From: Coriaria nepalensis
Lineage: Eukaryota > Streptophyta > Magnoliopsida > Cucurbitales > Coriariaceae
Length of the DNA stretch: 64,000 bases
Reading direction: 5' to 3'
Assembly (NCBI GenBank): GCA_027186245.1
Contig: CP114486.1
Location: 2,728,001-2,792,000, forward strand
In this document: in pieces, positions 1-12,637 of the stretch
Position numbering within the stretch: position 1 is the first letter of the stretch
How the letters are laid out: each line of letters opens with the position of its first letter
Program-made: the position numbers and the translations under genes
The notes under the pieces: generated by a model
The model's input: the letters and a program-made list of their open reading frames with translations, nothing else
What the model was told of the DNA's origin: nothing
The model's database searches: none

Positions 1-107
1 CTTCAGAAAATGCTAGCATTAAACAGTTGAAATTAGAATAGTCGTTTGATTAAGTTGATCATCGGAAGAAGAGCTCAACAGGAAAAAGATCATGGAGGAG
101 AAATTAC

Positions 108-1176
108 CATCCTTCCTCATTTCGGAAAGCAATCCAGAAGAATGTCTTCTGACTATTCCCAAGTAGGTTTCGACTTCATCTTCCTCCACATTAAATAGCA
201 CGGCAGATCCATATTGGAATACAATCATGTAACGACAACAGCTCATATTCTTCTTGACTCCCAATTCCTAAACCCGAATTGCAGTATCACCAAGAATGAA
301 AAAGAAAGCCAACATGATGAAAACTATAACAAAAATTTGTGAATACTAGTCTATAAACTTTAAAGTTGGAGCCAAAATATAAAAGCAATAGCAATACCAC
401 TCATAGGTGGACACATAACTCAAGGTGTCATGCTTGGGAAAATGTAATTGCTCAAAAAAAAAAAAAAAAGCTTAAATAATATAGTAGTTCACTGAGCTAT
501 CTTACAGAAGTTTCTGAAGGGAAATCATTGTATCTGAGAGCAATATAATTTGATGACGAACGAGAAGTAGGAGGAACTAAGTAGCTCAAATTCTCAGCTT
601 GCATGTTCTTCAAATTAATACTGTCAAAAGCAAACTACAGTGAAGACATAACAAATCCGATAAAGAACTTTTAGGATCAGGAAACAAATTATAGCATTTC
701 AAACGATGAAACTGATCAAAATCCATCTTTTTAAGGAGAAACAAACCAAGGAACAGTGAAAATTTTACGCCGAGCTATTGAATAAAACAGTGTTTTTCTT
801 CGGAGGATTTCTCTTTAATATGGATAATCAATGCCCTAGATTTGTAGGAACTGATTGATGACAACAGAAAATATGAATATATAGTGGCAAACCTGGTACA
901 GAGAAAGTACGCTTTGACGGGAATTTTCCCAATTTCTTCATCTTCCTCATTCGCAAAGCCATGATTTTCATCAAAATCAAAATCGCTGCTATCAACCAAT
1001 AACGGAGACGGAACTGCAGAAAATAGACTCGTATATAGGAAATGATTTCTAGGGTTTTTGGGTAAAGAAGAAAGGTGAAGGTCAATCGAAGGGCGAGAAG
1101 GGCAGTGAGCGAAAGTTTTGGAAGCTTTGGATATATGACGAACGAAAAGTGAAGCAGCTCTCCACCTGCCGCCCAT
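108..1176 (-). CDS. RRG: RETARDED ROOT GROWTH-like DUF155 protein, mitochondrial, 5' part
   Basis: Three coding exons read on the minus strand: 893-1176 (start codon at 1176), 506-620 and 108-267, with in-phase GT-AG junctions. The rest of the gene lies beyond the left edge. The N-terminus begins MGGRWRAASLF and is rich in Arg, Ser and His, as expected of a mitochondrial presequence. An acidic stretch follows. The later exons carry the start of the DUF155 (RMD1/RMND1) domain, including MIVFQYGSAVLFNVEEDEV. This matches Arabidopsis RRG (At1g69380), a mitochondrial protein needed for root meristem cell division. Its divergent neighbour is MinE, as I recall for Arabidopsis, which supports the assignment. 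The domain family is clear; the choice of RRG over its paralogue RRL rests on the N-terminus and neighbourhood. Confidence 0.8.
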
Positions 1177-1608
1177 TCACTGAAAATACGGTGCTTCTTA
1201 TCGTTGAGTTCAAAAGTATCTTCGTTCCTAATCAGTCCGCCATGAAAGCCTCCACCTTGAGCTTCGACTTCAGAAAGTTAACAACCTTGAAGGGCCCCCA
1301 GCTTCTCGGCATGGAATCGGTATTTTAAGTGAAGCTGTAAAATAAATGGGTATTTTAACCACGAAACGAGTTAAAACTCTATTTTTAGTAAACTTTAATG
1401 GGCATAAATATATTTTCTAAACTTATAAGCGTTACTTTTAGTTTATTAAAAACTTCAGGGGTGCTAAGTCTAATTTACTCAAGTCCTCACATATCAGTAT
1501 TTCAGTACCGTTTCTCAGCGCCGGAACGACGGTTTGGGACTTTAGGTATAAGCAAGCGGAAGACGACCTTTGTGGGAGCGATAGAGTCGAAGACAGAGAA
1601 GCTCGAAA
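1177..1608. promoter_or_regulatory. Shared divergent promoter region between RRG-like and MinE genes
   Basis: Only 432 bases separate the start codons of the RRG-like gene (minus) and MinE (plus), so both leaders and core promoters must sit here. I see no clear TATA box at a convincing distance on either side. An ATG at 1398 opens a plus-strand frame that overlaps the MinE start in another frame. It would act as an upstream ORF only if MinE transcripts begin before it. Confidence 0.5.
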
Positions 1609-3521
1609 ATGGCGATTACTGGAGATCTGAGGGTCTCTGCAACATTGGCCTCTTATCGTGCGCATCCTCTTCAAAGCTCTCTTCCCATTTCGAAGGTCTG
1701 AAAGCTTTTAACACTTTCCTCGGTATTAATATTTTTATACTTGGCTTCTTTTGTTCTCAATTTCTTCTCGATTTCTTGCGTTTTGTTCTATATTTTCTTG
1801 CTTCTTTGTTTGGTTGCTGAGAATGCGCGAGAAAATGTTTAGAACTTTCGGATTTCAACTCTTGCATTCCAATTTGTCGTCCAAAGCGTCGTTCCTTAGC
1901 TACGGAATGGATAATTTGTAAAATTGAGCTCCGATTCGTAGGCTAAAATAGCCTTGGAACTGTTTTTTTTTTTTTTTTTTTGCTTTCTTTCCTTCTTTCT
2001 TTCTTATTACGCTATTCCAAACCCTTCAACTAGTTTTGAGGTTTTATGGTGACCAGAAAATAATAACATGTAACTTTCATATATGAGCAGTTTCGTTCAT
2101 CTTCTGTGTTATCTATTTTGGTTACACACCACATATGAAATGGAATTGTTCTATTTCTTGACATGATTTGAATGTCCCTAACATCCTGAAACTGAGAAGC
2201 ATTATTGAAGATAAAATGAACTTTGATATATAGTTTCTCTAAGTAATCTCATATAGTGCACCATGAAATTATGGACACTACATGAATCTTCGTCTTGATA
2301 GCTATATTGACGAGCCTATGATTTTTGTGTATTTACTCATTTTTTCAGTATCACTGAAGTCAAAATATTTGTCCAGTTTAGAGACTTGCCTTTTTTGTTG
2401 TTGACCATTGAGACTTTTCACCAGAGATTAAATATGACGGCCTGTTCTGAAAGTGTCGTCTAGGATATTGGTATCATAATTTTGAGGAGATTTAGTTTAT
2501 TTCTATGTCCAAGTTAACAGTTCTTCATTCAGTATGAAACGCATCTTGAGTTTCAATTGTAAGTCCCCATTTGTCATATATAACGTAGTTAAGGGAGTTG
2601 GAAAGGGTAAGTGAATGATGAAATATAATCATTTTCTAGCAAATTAACAGTAACTCTCACGATTAGAGTAGTCTACGAACAGGTTAAGATCTACTTGGGA
2701 TACTAAAGATCCTCATGAAATTTATCAAGAACTGCTGTGAAGTTCCTCAAGGATCAACCTCTCAATTATGTAATCGTATAGTCTAATTTACCGATGGCTC
2801 AGAACCCTAATGGAGTACTCTATACTCGACTGTATCCGTGAATAGAAAACTCTCAATCAGCTTTGGTATTTACTGCTTAAAGATAGCTGGAATTTTTCTT
2901 AACTAATATTGATTTTGTGCTGGATTCTAGGTAGACTTCTCTGCCATTCCTAATGGAGTTTTAAGAAACAATGAAGTCACCCCAAAGTGGCGCAGTATGG
3001 CCGTTAGCCGTAGTATCCGAGGACTTTCCGATCAAACTACTCGAAACACCGGAAACTTTGAGCTCTCTCTAAATCCTAGCCAAGAAGCAGAGAACTTCCT
3101 CCTTAGTGCCATAAACATGAACTTCTTCGAACGACTTAACTTGGCTTGGAGGATTGTCTTCCCATCCCCAGCTTCAAGAAGGAACTCCAATGCAATGGTT
3201 GCCAAGCAACGCTTGAAGATGATCCTCTTCTCGGACCGATGTGCAGTAAGTGATGAGGCTAAGAGAAAGATTGTCAACAATATCGTACAAGCTTTGTCGG
3301 AATTTGTTGAAATAGAATCAAAGGATAAAGTCGAGCTCAGTGTTTCTACTGATTCAGATGTGGGCACGGTTTATTCCGTCACTGTTCCAGTTCGAAGGGT
3401 AAAATCGGAGTATCAAGAGGAGGAGGGTGGAACCATAACAAATATCGAGTATAAAGATAAAGGAGAGACGTCCGGCTCTGTTGATGTCAGATTTGATTTC
3501 TTCGTTCCGGATGGGAAATAA
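1609..3521 (+). CDS. MINE1: Plastid division site factor MinE
   Basis: Two coding exons, 1609-1695 and 2931-3521, join in frame (S-K|V-D-F) to give 225 residues. The 1.2 kb intron ends in TTCTAG. The first about 75 residues are Ser- and Arg-rich and serve as a plastid transit peptide. The MinE core starts near NFFERLNLAWRIVFPS, continues through NAMVAKQRLKMILFSDR and ends with the topological-specificity part around VNNIVQALSEFVEIE. In plastids MinE stimulates the MinD ATPase and confines the FtsZ ring to mid-plastid. The length matches Arabidopsis MinE1 (At1g69390, about 229 residues). The C-terminal tail after VTVPVRRVK is the plant-specific extension. The start codon was chosen because the peptide from 1609 matches plant MinE N-termini and splices in phase. 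Confidence 0.95.
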
Positions 3522-4236
3522 GCCGTGCTTGGTTTCGGTGTCTTTTTTTTTTTTTTTCTCTTAGAAGATTCAAGGTTGACTTCTTTTCTTTTGCAGTATT
3601 ATTTCCCAATAGTACTGATTTATTTTCTTCCAATTCTGTAAATAAGTTGGTTATATGAAAAATTATTGCGACGTGAATCGATCATTTACCTTTCATTCTA
3701 TTGTTGTAGCTCTGATTTGATCTGTCTTTATGGGGATTCTGTAGGTTATGCCCATTTGTGTTGTATTTTTATCACTCTCATATGTTGAATGCACTGGGTT
3801 TATCGATTCAAGATATAAACAGAGATTCTATATATCTAATATGTGCTAAAGAGCCGAAGACATTAAGATTTAATATTGTATAAGGTTAAATTTGAAATTC
3901 GATTATGAAAAATTCTTGAATAATACGATCACGTAGCAAATCAATTCTCGTCTGGAAGACACTCATATAAATTAGTGCCCCCATCGTCAATTGTGTTTCT
4001 TTCCTAGAAGAAATACCCTTTTAAGTTTGACGGCTTATTATTATTGATCACCTGGCTGAGACTGACAGTGCATGAAACACAACCTTTCTTAGTCCTGCAC
4101 CCCAAGTATTATCATGGCAGATTGAGTTTTAGGTTGTCTGCAACATGTAAAGTCACATGAGTCTATGACCTATGCGCATAAGACAGTCTGTTAACTTACT
4201 GGGGAAATGTTTTTTTCGGGTATGACTTGCATTCAG
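3522..4236. other. MinE 3' region and intergenic DNA
   Basis: A T-rich 3' untranslated region begins right after the MinE stop and includes a 17-base T run near 3543. No protein-coding signal is seen up to about 4236, where the first recognisable BUB3.3-like exon begins. The upstream exons expected for that gene were not found here. Confidence 0.5.
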
Positions 4237-6270
4237 GACTTAATTATACCGTTGGAAATCATGATGATATAGCAATGTGCCTTGAATATTCAGATGAAAC
4301 GTGTAAGCCATTATTACCAGCTTAGTGTAGTGTGTTATCACACTGAAGGAAATGGAAGAAACAATTTAGTGTACCCCAATGAATGTAACATTTTGATCTG
4401 TTTATTAGTTATTCCATTTTCTCGTTAAGCGTTATATCTTTCTATGAATCAGCTGAATCTTTGAAATTTTTGAAATATACAGAGCAATTGGTTTATGACA
4501 AAAACGCAGCATTATTATAGTGCTCTGAAAATGATGTGGCTCCAAACAAAGAATAAACGTAAACAAAATGCCTTATTTATTTATTTTTTTTTATCACCAT
4601 TCATTCCAAATTGCAAAATTTTACAAACTGTAATCAACATGCCACCAAATTATGTTAATAAGACTATGAATTCAAGTTGTGCTATCCAACTAATTTATCT
4701 GTCATGTTGTGATTTTGAACCGAGGCAATTTATCGACTCTTTCTTCTCTGCTGTTTGCTTGCTTCAGGCCAGGTAGTAACGGCTGGAATGGACTGAAAGA
4801 CGCTTTTCTGGGACATTCAATACTTGAAAAACATGGGTTCAGACGTAAAATCCATGTCTCTTTCTGGCCTTAGATTGATTGCAGCTATAGGAGCATCAGT
4901 CTATATTTATGATTTGCGTAATCTAGAAAATCCAGTTCATATAAAAGAGTCACACATGGATGTTCACATAAGATGTGTCAACTCCATTCCTTATTCTCAA
5001 GGTATCTCACCATACTTTTTATTTTCTGAACACTGCTATCATCATCATCATTATCAAATGCGATCTAGAACACGTAGATAAATTTGAGTATTAAAATAGT
5101 TCCAACTTGTGCTCTTCGAATTTAAGAATCCCATACTTTTTGTTAGATATTTTAAGACGAAAAAACAGATTCTTTCATCTTTATCTTTGGAGTGCAAAGT
5201 GAGGATTCTGATCATTCAGGATTTGCAATTGGGTCACTTGATGGGCACGTAGCATTGGACATTTCTCGTCCAGCCCATTCAGGTGACATCAGGTCATCTC
5301 AAAAACGACTTCCATTTTTTTTGTCTTTTCTTTTTTGTAAATATCTATTTTTCTGCTCTATTGTTGTAAGGTAAGAACTAATCTGTGAGGGTAAGGAACG
5401 ATTGGTTTTCTTACAATCACTTCTGAGTATGAGGCACGTGAAAATTGTGTTGTTTTCATGTCTTCCGAGAGGGAAAGTTTCTGAGTAGATGGTGCCTTTT
5501 ACAGATACGCCTTCCGGTGTCATCCAAAATCAAAAGCTGGCAGAGATCGCCGAGTGTCGGTGAATGACATTGTATTTAATCCAATGTACGTACAGCTGAA
5601 TAGCATATGTTTTTTCAAACCTTAGCTGATATTATGTTTATGTTTTGATTTAGTGTCCATGGTGCTTTTGTCACTGGTGATAATGAAGGCTTTGTTACCT
5701 TATGGGATTTCCGAAACAAGAGAAGATTACTTGAGGAGGGTACTACTCAATTCTCTTTGCATGTTTTGAGGCTTCATTCATGATAATACCATGACGATAG
5801 AAACAGAGCGACAAATCACTTTAGGGTATTAGAGAACCTTAAATGGGTACACAGCGGTCCAAGAGTAATTGGCAATTTTAAAATATTCATTTAAACTGCA
5901 ATACTACAAGTATGTGATTGATTGTTCAAAGTCTAACCTTTGTTTACTCTTAGCTGCCTAGATATCCGAATGGTGTGGCATACAACCCTGGGGGAAAGCT
6001 CCTGGCAGTTGCTTCAAGCTACACATATCAAGAAGCCAACGAAAATTTGGTTTCCCTACTTTAATTTGTTATTAGTCTTAGTGCTTTAGATCATTGCTCG
6101 TTTTATTGATCACCAGATATTTGAAAAACAAAATCTGCTTTATTGTGTTTAAAAGTTGTGATATACTTCCGTCAAGTTTCGTTATATTCATTAATCTTCT
6201 CTTCCCACGCTTCAAACTGTGACAGAGTAGAACCTCCTCAAGTATTCATAGTTGAATGGAAGACAGCAAC
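4237..6270 (+). pseudogene. BUB3.3-like WD40 gene remnant, 5'-truncated with in-frame stop
   Basis: Exon-like blocks at 4237-4302, 4768-5001, 5220-5292, 5505-5585, 5654-about 5738, 5954-about 6049 and 6226 onward encode WD40 blades in order. Landmarks are GASVYIYDLRNL, GSLDGHVALDI, YAFRCHPKS, FVTGDNEGFVTLWD and PPQVFI. These match the C-terminal two thirds of plant BUB3.3 (At1g69400), a kinetochore/mitotic checkpoint protein, and the neighbour order agrees. The N-terminal blades are missing. A TGA at 4794-4796 interrupts the otherwise conserved frame before TLFWD. The junction after 5738 does not splice in phase cleanly. I read it as a pseudogene. A real gene with a missed upstream part and a sequence error at 4794 is the alternative. 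Confidence 0.65.
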
Positions 6271-7420
6271 ATTGGACCAGATGGAAGTTGTTCCAGGAGT
6301 TGACCCAAGTTGTGTTCTTACCAACGAAGGTAAACATCACTACTTTACATACACGTCTGCCTTTAATTATAGCAGCCCAATAGGGTTATGCATTGACAAT
6401 TTCATTGCTGTACTTGATTCTTGATTCAAATTATAATGACCCGACCTGCAAAAAACCACTACTACAGTCTCTCTGGTGCATTTGCTTTTCGGATAATTGT
6501 CAATTCTGGATTGGAAAAATCTCTTTGCTGCCTAGTTTGGATGAGCAAGAAGACAGAAGATTTATGTGTGAAGGTGAGGAACGTGAGGTACAGAGAGCCT
6601 TGCTAGTGTTGTATTTATAATGTCAATTTTTTCTAGTAGAATCAGAAAAAAACTGTAGCATGTTGTTTGGTCGATCACAGATAATATAGCATTCTTTGTT
6701 TCTTTTGCAAGGTATACCATTTTCTTTGGCAGTTCTTGTCAATTGTTTATGCAAAAGTGTCCATGCTCCTAATTACGTAGGCTCGATCAAAAGAGTCTCA
6801 AGCCCAATCAAGAGCTTCGTTGTGCCTGTTTCCATCATCAAGGCCCAATATTCAGTAGAGTTCATGTCCCTTCATCCTCGCACTTAGGCCCTCTCGAGTC
6901 TTCGTTGACTTTTTAATAGTCCGACGAATATTTTAAGTTGAGATTGGCCTTATAATCCAAATAATGATAACATTATCATTCTGGAGCTGGGCCCACCAAG
7001 TCTGACTACTAAATTGTTGCCAAAAGTGGTGTGCAAGGATCTACCCTAGTTTTTAGTCGTCCAAATTCTAATGAATTGCCAGCTTAGGCGCTGCTTCAAT
7101 CTTGGGCCCCACCACTAACCCACTAATTGTACAATTTTCTTTGTTTTCAATTTAGGGGGACGTTTTCTCAATCCAATAGGAATTCCGATCACGTCGCTCC
7201 TATTTTTGATATCGATCAGAAATCAAAATACCAGCAGTCCTGTTTTGTTTTCGTTCTTGATGTTGACGACCGAAAATGAGAATAAAAAAGAGACTATTTT
7301 TTATTTTATTTTCAAATAATATTTAACGAGTCTATGATTTTTAAAAGAGATTTCCAATGAGAATCAATACCATTAAAAATTTCAGTGGTGAATCACGTCA
7401 TTTTGACAAGCCTCAATTAT
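6271..7420. other. Intergenic DNA with short unassigned open frames
   Basis: The frame of the BUB3.3 remnant runs on a little past the expected C-terminus without family similarity. An open frame at 6696-6887 follows but matches nothing I know. From about 6900 the sequence is AT-rich with no coding signal. Confidence 0.4.
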
Positions 7421-8160
7421 AGTTCAACATTTTGACAGACTAGAGGTTATATGATTAATATCTTGGATTTCATCACGATAGGTTACCTTCGAATCAAAGA
7501 TGTCTTCTTGAGTATCTAATCACTTCGATTGCAAATCGACGAGTCGAATCCCGAATTCAACAATTTGAGAATTGACCCTGGTATATTTGGCATGAAGTTC
7601 TTGATCTTGGATTCTGTCATGTTTCCATTCTAAGTGGTTCTGTTCTTGATCATGTTTGACGAGGCATTCAAGCACCCAAAACTGTTTTATACTTTGTTCT
7701 CAGTACATGGAGGTGAGTCGCTTGAGCTCACCAAGAGCTTCTTAATTCGAATCTGCAATTGACCAGTAGTGTGACTCGAGTACACAATTTCGTGAAGATC
7801 GGCAAGCACCACGTCCATAACATGATTGCTTTGAGCAGCAGAGACACCTTGGTCCATGAAAGGCCGCAACTTATTTTTGAGCGACCGAAGTTCTTCTGGT
7901 AACACAAGCAGGTCAGAGTTGATGAAGGCGATGTGAGATCGCTGAATCCTAAGATGATTAATGACGACGTCAAACTTTAGATCATTTGGGACGAGTTTGG
8001 TACCCTTCGCCATATCAATAATCTGGATGTTTAGATGGTCGGTCATTCATGAAATATGAAACTCGCTCGGAAGAATGGGAAAATTCAATCGAAATCTTTA
8101 TAGGGTCGACCATGTTTGAATCATTGATCAACTTAAGTTCTTCAAGATCTTTTTCCATGA
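7420..8160 (-). pseudogene. Unrecognised protein-coding relic
   Basis: The minus strand carries a string of open stretches in shifting frames. The longest is 7687-8046 (119 residues, containing NSDLLVLPEELRSLKNKL). A preceding stretch begins MEKDLEELKLINDSN near 8157, and a following one contains LECLVKHDQEQNHLEWKHDR near 7670. These run in the same direction and have protein-like, charged composition. They are separated by stops and frame changes, for example a stop after LQSK near 7525. I do not recognise the family. It could be a decayed transposon protein or a decayed plant gene. No function is assigned. Confidence 0.35.
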
Positions 8161-9990
8161 TTATTAATCTCCCTTATCTGAAATTAAATTTGAATTCTAT
8201 TGAGAGAGAATAAGAGAGGCATTTGTTGATGCATACAAAATATCAAATACGTGTCACACGTTGAATGACCCGTTGAATAAAATTAATAATTAATCGATTC
8301 CATTTAAGACTGATTAAATTCTAATCAAATGATTAAATATGATTGTTAAAGCGGTTGTGTTAATTAAATTAGGAAATAATTAATCTCGATTGATCGAATA
8401 AGTTTAAAGAAGTAAAATTTAGTTTAATCATAAAATAATAAAAGAGAAAAGAAATTCACTTGGATTAATGATGTGGTATAAGAAGGACCATTGATCAAGG
8501 ACACAAGGATTACTCAAGATGCAATCTTGATCGTCCAAAGATAAGATAAAAAATCATTCTTCACCGTTCAAGGTTTGGCCGAAATGGGAAAGTAAAAAGA
8601 ATTTTGGATAAAATCTTTCTTTTAATGGAAACTTTTTGCTTTTTTAAAAAAGCATATGGAAATCAGATATGTTTCAATCACTTAGAAAAAATGGCCAAAA
8701 TTTGGGGGATAATGGGAGGATTTCAATTAGATTAAGAGAAAGAGAAAGTGTAAGTTGGTTGTGATGAACTTGAACTTTATTTCGACCAAATTTAGTCTGA
8801 AAATAATAAAGAAAAAGTACCCAAAAAGTGATCGGAGCCCATAAAGTATGAAAGTGGCCGGAATTTTAAAAGGAAATTGAGTTCTGATTTGAGTTATTTA
8901 CGAAAATACCATTAGATTTGAGTTATTTACAAAGATATCATCACAGATTTTGACTATAAATAAAAAGCTTTGGTGAAAACAATAAGGACATCTCTTCGAT
9001 CACTAACAAACACTTAAGATAACGAAAATAAAATGATACCGACTTATATAATTCTTAAGAAAAATATGGACTCCTAATTTTTATATTTTATCGTAACTAA
9101 AAAATATGGACTCCACATTATTAAAGAAAGAAAAAAGGAAAAAAAGAAAAGAGAGTACACGTGTATAAATTTTCCAATTGATTTGATGCAATGAAAGCGA
9201 TACCATTTTGGCCAAAATAAATGAAAGAGAGATATGCAAGTGGTGGTCCATTATTATAAATATAAATGGGGGGATTCATAAATTATTATTAAAATTTAAA
9301 AATATTCGGATTTTTTTTTTTTGGTTAAAATTTATGTGTAAATTTTATAAATATATTAATTTTGATCTTCCTATTTATGAGTTAATAATTTAAGGAAATT
9401 ATGGTGCTCAACTTATAGAGTAGCAATCCATAGTAATGATTTATAAGCCAAAAAAAGAAACACATTTCAAAAGAAGGTGCTATATGTACTATATCTGCAA
9501 TGGATGTAGTAAATAATGTAATTTCGTATTTCAATAAATGAAGTAAGTAAATTTGTGGTCCAATAGCAGCAGATAAAAAGTACAAAAGTCAATTTAAATA
9601 ATTGTAATACTTTTTGTTAGTCAACTCATATAATAATAAGTATTTGTGCGTTTATTATATACTTCAATTTGGATCGATTCGTTTTCAAAACATTCAAATC
9701 AACCCCAAAAAAAAAAAATTAATAATAATAATAAATAATCATTTGTAATATTTAAAGGACGAAATTGAACAAAAATATATATATATAGGGGTAAAAATGA
9801 ACAATCATTCAAAATATAGCTCATGCAAATCATAAGTAAAAAGTGTCGGTATTATTTCTACTCCTTCCGAATTCTCTTTTATTAATAAAATAAAATATAT
9901 TATTTTTAGGAAGAAAAAAAAAATAAAAAAAAATATTAATAATATTATTAAGTCAACTCATGTTCACGTTTTATTACATACTACAATTTG

Positions 9991-9994
<4 letters not shown>

Positions 9995-10027
<33 letters not shown>
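9995..10027. repeat. (TA)n microsatellite
   Basis: An uninterrupted alternating TA tract of about 32 bases in AT-rich intergenic DNA upstream of the WRKY gene. Confidence 0.9.
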
Positions 10028-10030
<3 letters not shown>

Positions 10031-10596
10031 TTAGTTAGTAATTTGATTGATGGAATATAGAGAACGATTGAATTTTATAATAATAAATATTAATTATATA
10101 TAATTAATATTTATAATAAATTAAATTTATCTAAAATCGGTCGTTATATAAATTGTGAAAGAATAAATTATTCTTAATTAGTGACTTTTTTTTTATATAT
10201 AATTATGACGATGGATTTATAATGAAATGAGAATCTAGATAGAAAAATAAATTTGAATTTTATCATTAAATTTAAAAAAGAAAAAAAAAAAAACATATCT
10301 TAATCTTTATTCCTCTCTTACCATCTAGTGCGCTTGCTCACTCACATTAATCGAAACCATCGCCAAAAGGCTTGGAGGGGCAATTCAGTCATTTCGTTGT
10401 CGGAAACATATGCAATGAGGAGCTAACATGTCGTCAACCAACAGTTTGCTTGGGAAGTGAAAAAGCTTCCAGAAAAATAAACAAATATATATATATAATA
10501 ATTAATTTATCATCTAAAGTCAGTGGACTTTTTTCTTGATTTTCTCATATCCGCAGAAGCCAAGCCAGAGGGAGAGCAATCCGCAGAGATAAAAAG

Positions 10597-10601
<5 letters not shown>

Positions 10602-10631
<30 letters not shown>
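10602..10631. repeat. (GA)n microsatellite in WRKY leader
   Basis: About 15 GA units end some 30 bases before the WRKY start codon. GA/CT repeats of this kind are common in plant 5' untranslated regions and can bind GAGA-type (BBR/BPC) factors. That role here is inference. Confidence 0.8.
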
Positions 10632-10635
<4 letters not shown>

Positions 10636-10662
10636 ATATAGCTCTAATTGGGTACACGATCA

Positions 10663-12637
10663 ATGGCTGAGATTAACGAAGAAGCCCAGAAGCCACTCTC
10701 ATCCTCACCGTTAAATTCCGTTGATGCTACTCCCGGAATCACTCTCACTCTACCACCACGGACCTCCATGGAGTCACTCTTCCCCGGCGGTGGGCCCGGA
10801 CTGGGCTTCGGGTTTAGCCCCGGGCCCATGACTTTACTCTCCAGCTTCTTCCCCGACAACTACGACAACTGCAAGTCCTTCTCTCAGCTCCTCGCCGGAG
10901 CCATGTCATCTCCGGCATCCGTTCCCACTTTAGAGGACAAAGTTCCCGGAGACAGAGATAGGTCAGAGAAGAATATACCGGCCGCGGAGTTTGTTATTTC
11001 TCAGCCATCGCCTGTTTTTACTGCCCCTTCCGGTTTGTCGGGCCTACTGGATTCACCCGGATACTTTTCTCCCGGTCAGGTTGGTAGTTAATTAACTAAA
11101 ATAACTGTTTAGTTAAACAACAACTTGCTGTTTGTTTCCAGCCGTTTTCTTTCTTTTACTTTGTTGGTTACAATCATATAACTACCAATTAGTGATCCAT
11201 GCAACTTATAACTAAACACAACTCTGTTGTCCTAATTTCCTCCTTAACTCGTATTATGTACGACTGATCTTCAATGTCTCAAATACCAAACGTAAACGTG
11301 CATTACCTTCTCATTCACGAATCAATATGAAAAAATACATGTGTTAATTAGGTTCCATCTGGAATTACTCATCAACAAGCCCGAGCACAAGTCAGAGCTC
11401 AAGCTACGCAACAACCCGGTGCCAATCTTCATAATCCATCTTCATCGTCAGATCAAATTAGATCCATGTCACAAGTCTCTTCATATATTGTTGATAAGCC
11501 CGCTAAGGACGGCTACAAGTGGAGGAAATACGGACAGAAACAAGTGAAGGGGAGCGAATTTCCTAGGAGTTATTACAAGTGTACCCATCAGAATTGTCCC
11601 GTTAAGAAAAAGGTCGAGCGGTCACTTGACGGGCAAGTAACTGAAATTATCTACAAGGGTCAACACAACCACCAACCTCCTCAACAGAACAAGCGGGCCA
11701 AAGATTCGATTAGTACTGGTGCTAATTTGGACCGGAACAGTTCAATTATTAAGGAGGACTGGGACTGTTCTAGCCGAGCTACATCTGAGCAAATATCATG
11801 TGGGAGTGACAATGAAGAAGTGGGCCATACCAAAAGTGAAGTGGAGGAAAAGGATGAAGATGATGAGCCGGATGCTAAGAGACGGTAGAAACTCAATTTA
11901 TTACTTTAGATGGGATCTGGTAAAAAGATGTATGAACTATATATGTATGAATTAAAAATTGGCCGTTATTTGTTTGTGTTGTTGATTGACTACAAGTAAC
12001 AAAATTGAATCTTTTTTTTTTTTTTTTTAATGTGTATAGGAGTACGGATCAGGTGAAGGCTAATTCAGAGACAATTTCTCACCGGACCATTACGGAGCCG
12101 AGAATTATTGTTCAGACAACGAGTGAGATCGATCTTTTGGATGATGGCTATAGGTGGCGGAAATATGGGCAGAAAGTTGTCAAAGGCAATCCCTATCCAA
12201 GGTGACTGTTTTTATCTGTATACAATCAACGCAAGAGGTCTTCTCATATCAGTTGCATACATCAAATGCGTACTTAGATTAAATGCCGTAGTTTTTTTTT
12301 TTCCCGCAGAATTCAATCATGTGAACTCTAACACCTTATATATAACGTGGGTCTGTTCAAAATTTGCACATGACTTTTTTTTTTTTCCTTAACAATTTAC
12401 AGGAGCTATTACAAATGCACGACCCAAGGATGCAATGTCCGAAAGCACGTCGAAAGGGCTTCGACCGACCGCAAAGCCGTGATAACAACTTATGAGGGAA
12501 AACACAATCACAATGTTCCGGCTGCTAAATGCAACGGTAACACTAACATGTCGCAGATAAAACTGGACAATGCTGTAACTAATAAGCATGAGTTTGATAT
12601 GAAAAGGATTTTTGGAACAAAGATCAACAAGGGATAG
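10663..12637 (+). CDS. Group I WRKY transcription factor (WRKY3/4-like)
   Basis: Four exons, 10663-11079, 11352-11884, 12040-12201 and 12403-12637, sum to 448 residues. Two WRKYGQK cores lie at residues 196 and 356. The N-terminal one is followed by a Cys-X4-Cys and His-X-His zinc site (CTHQNCP, GQHNHQ), the C-terminal one by CTTQGCN and GKHNHN. The intron inside the C-terminal domain falls after NPYPR, the conserved position for this class. The N-terminal region has a Pro-rich start, GFSPGPMTL and [14 protein letters not shown], resembling WRKY3 and WRKY4. Group I WRKYs bind W-boxes and act in defence and senescence responses. An acidic linker with a basic KRR end (nuclear signal-like) separates the domains. 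Assignment to group I is certain; the closest Arabidopsis member is inferred. Confidence 0.93.

Larger units (their letters stand above)
8161..10662. other. AT-rich intergenic region and WRKY leader
   Basis: Very AT-rich DNA with poly-A/T runs, a (TA)n tract and no coding signal. The last part, from about 10530, is the likely promoter and leader of the WRKY gene and contains a GA-repeat tract. Confidence 0.6.

Noticed and set aside
1398..1820. Plus-strand frame of 140 residues over the MinE start
   Set aside because: It crosses the MinE exon in another frame and has no similarity; at most it could act as an upstream ORF.
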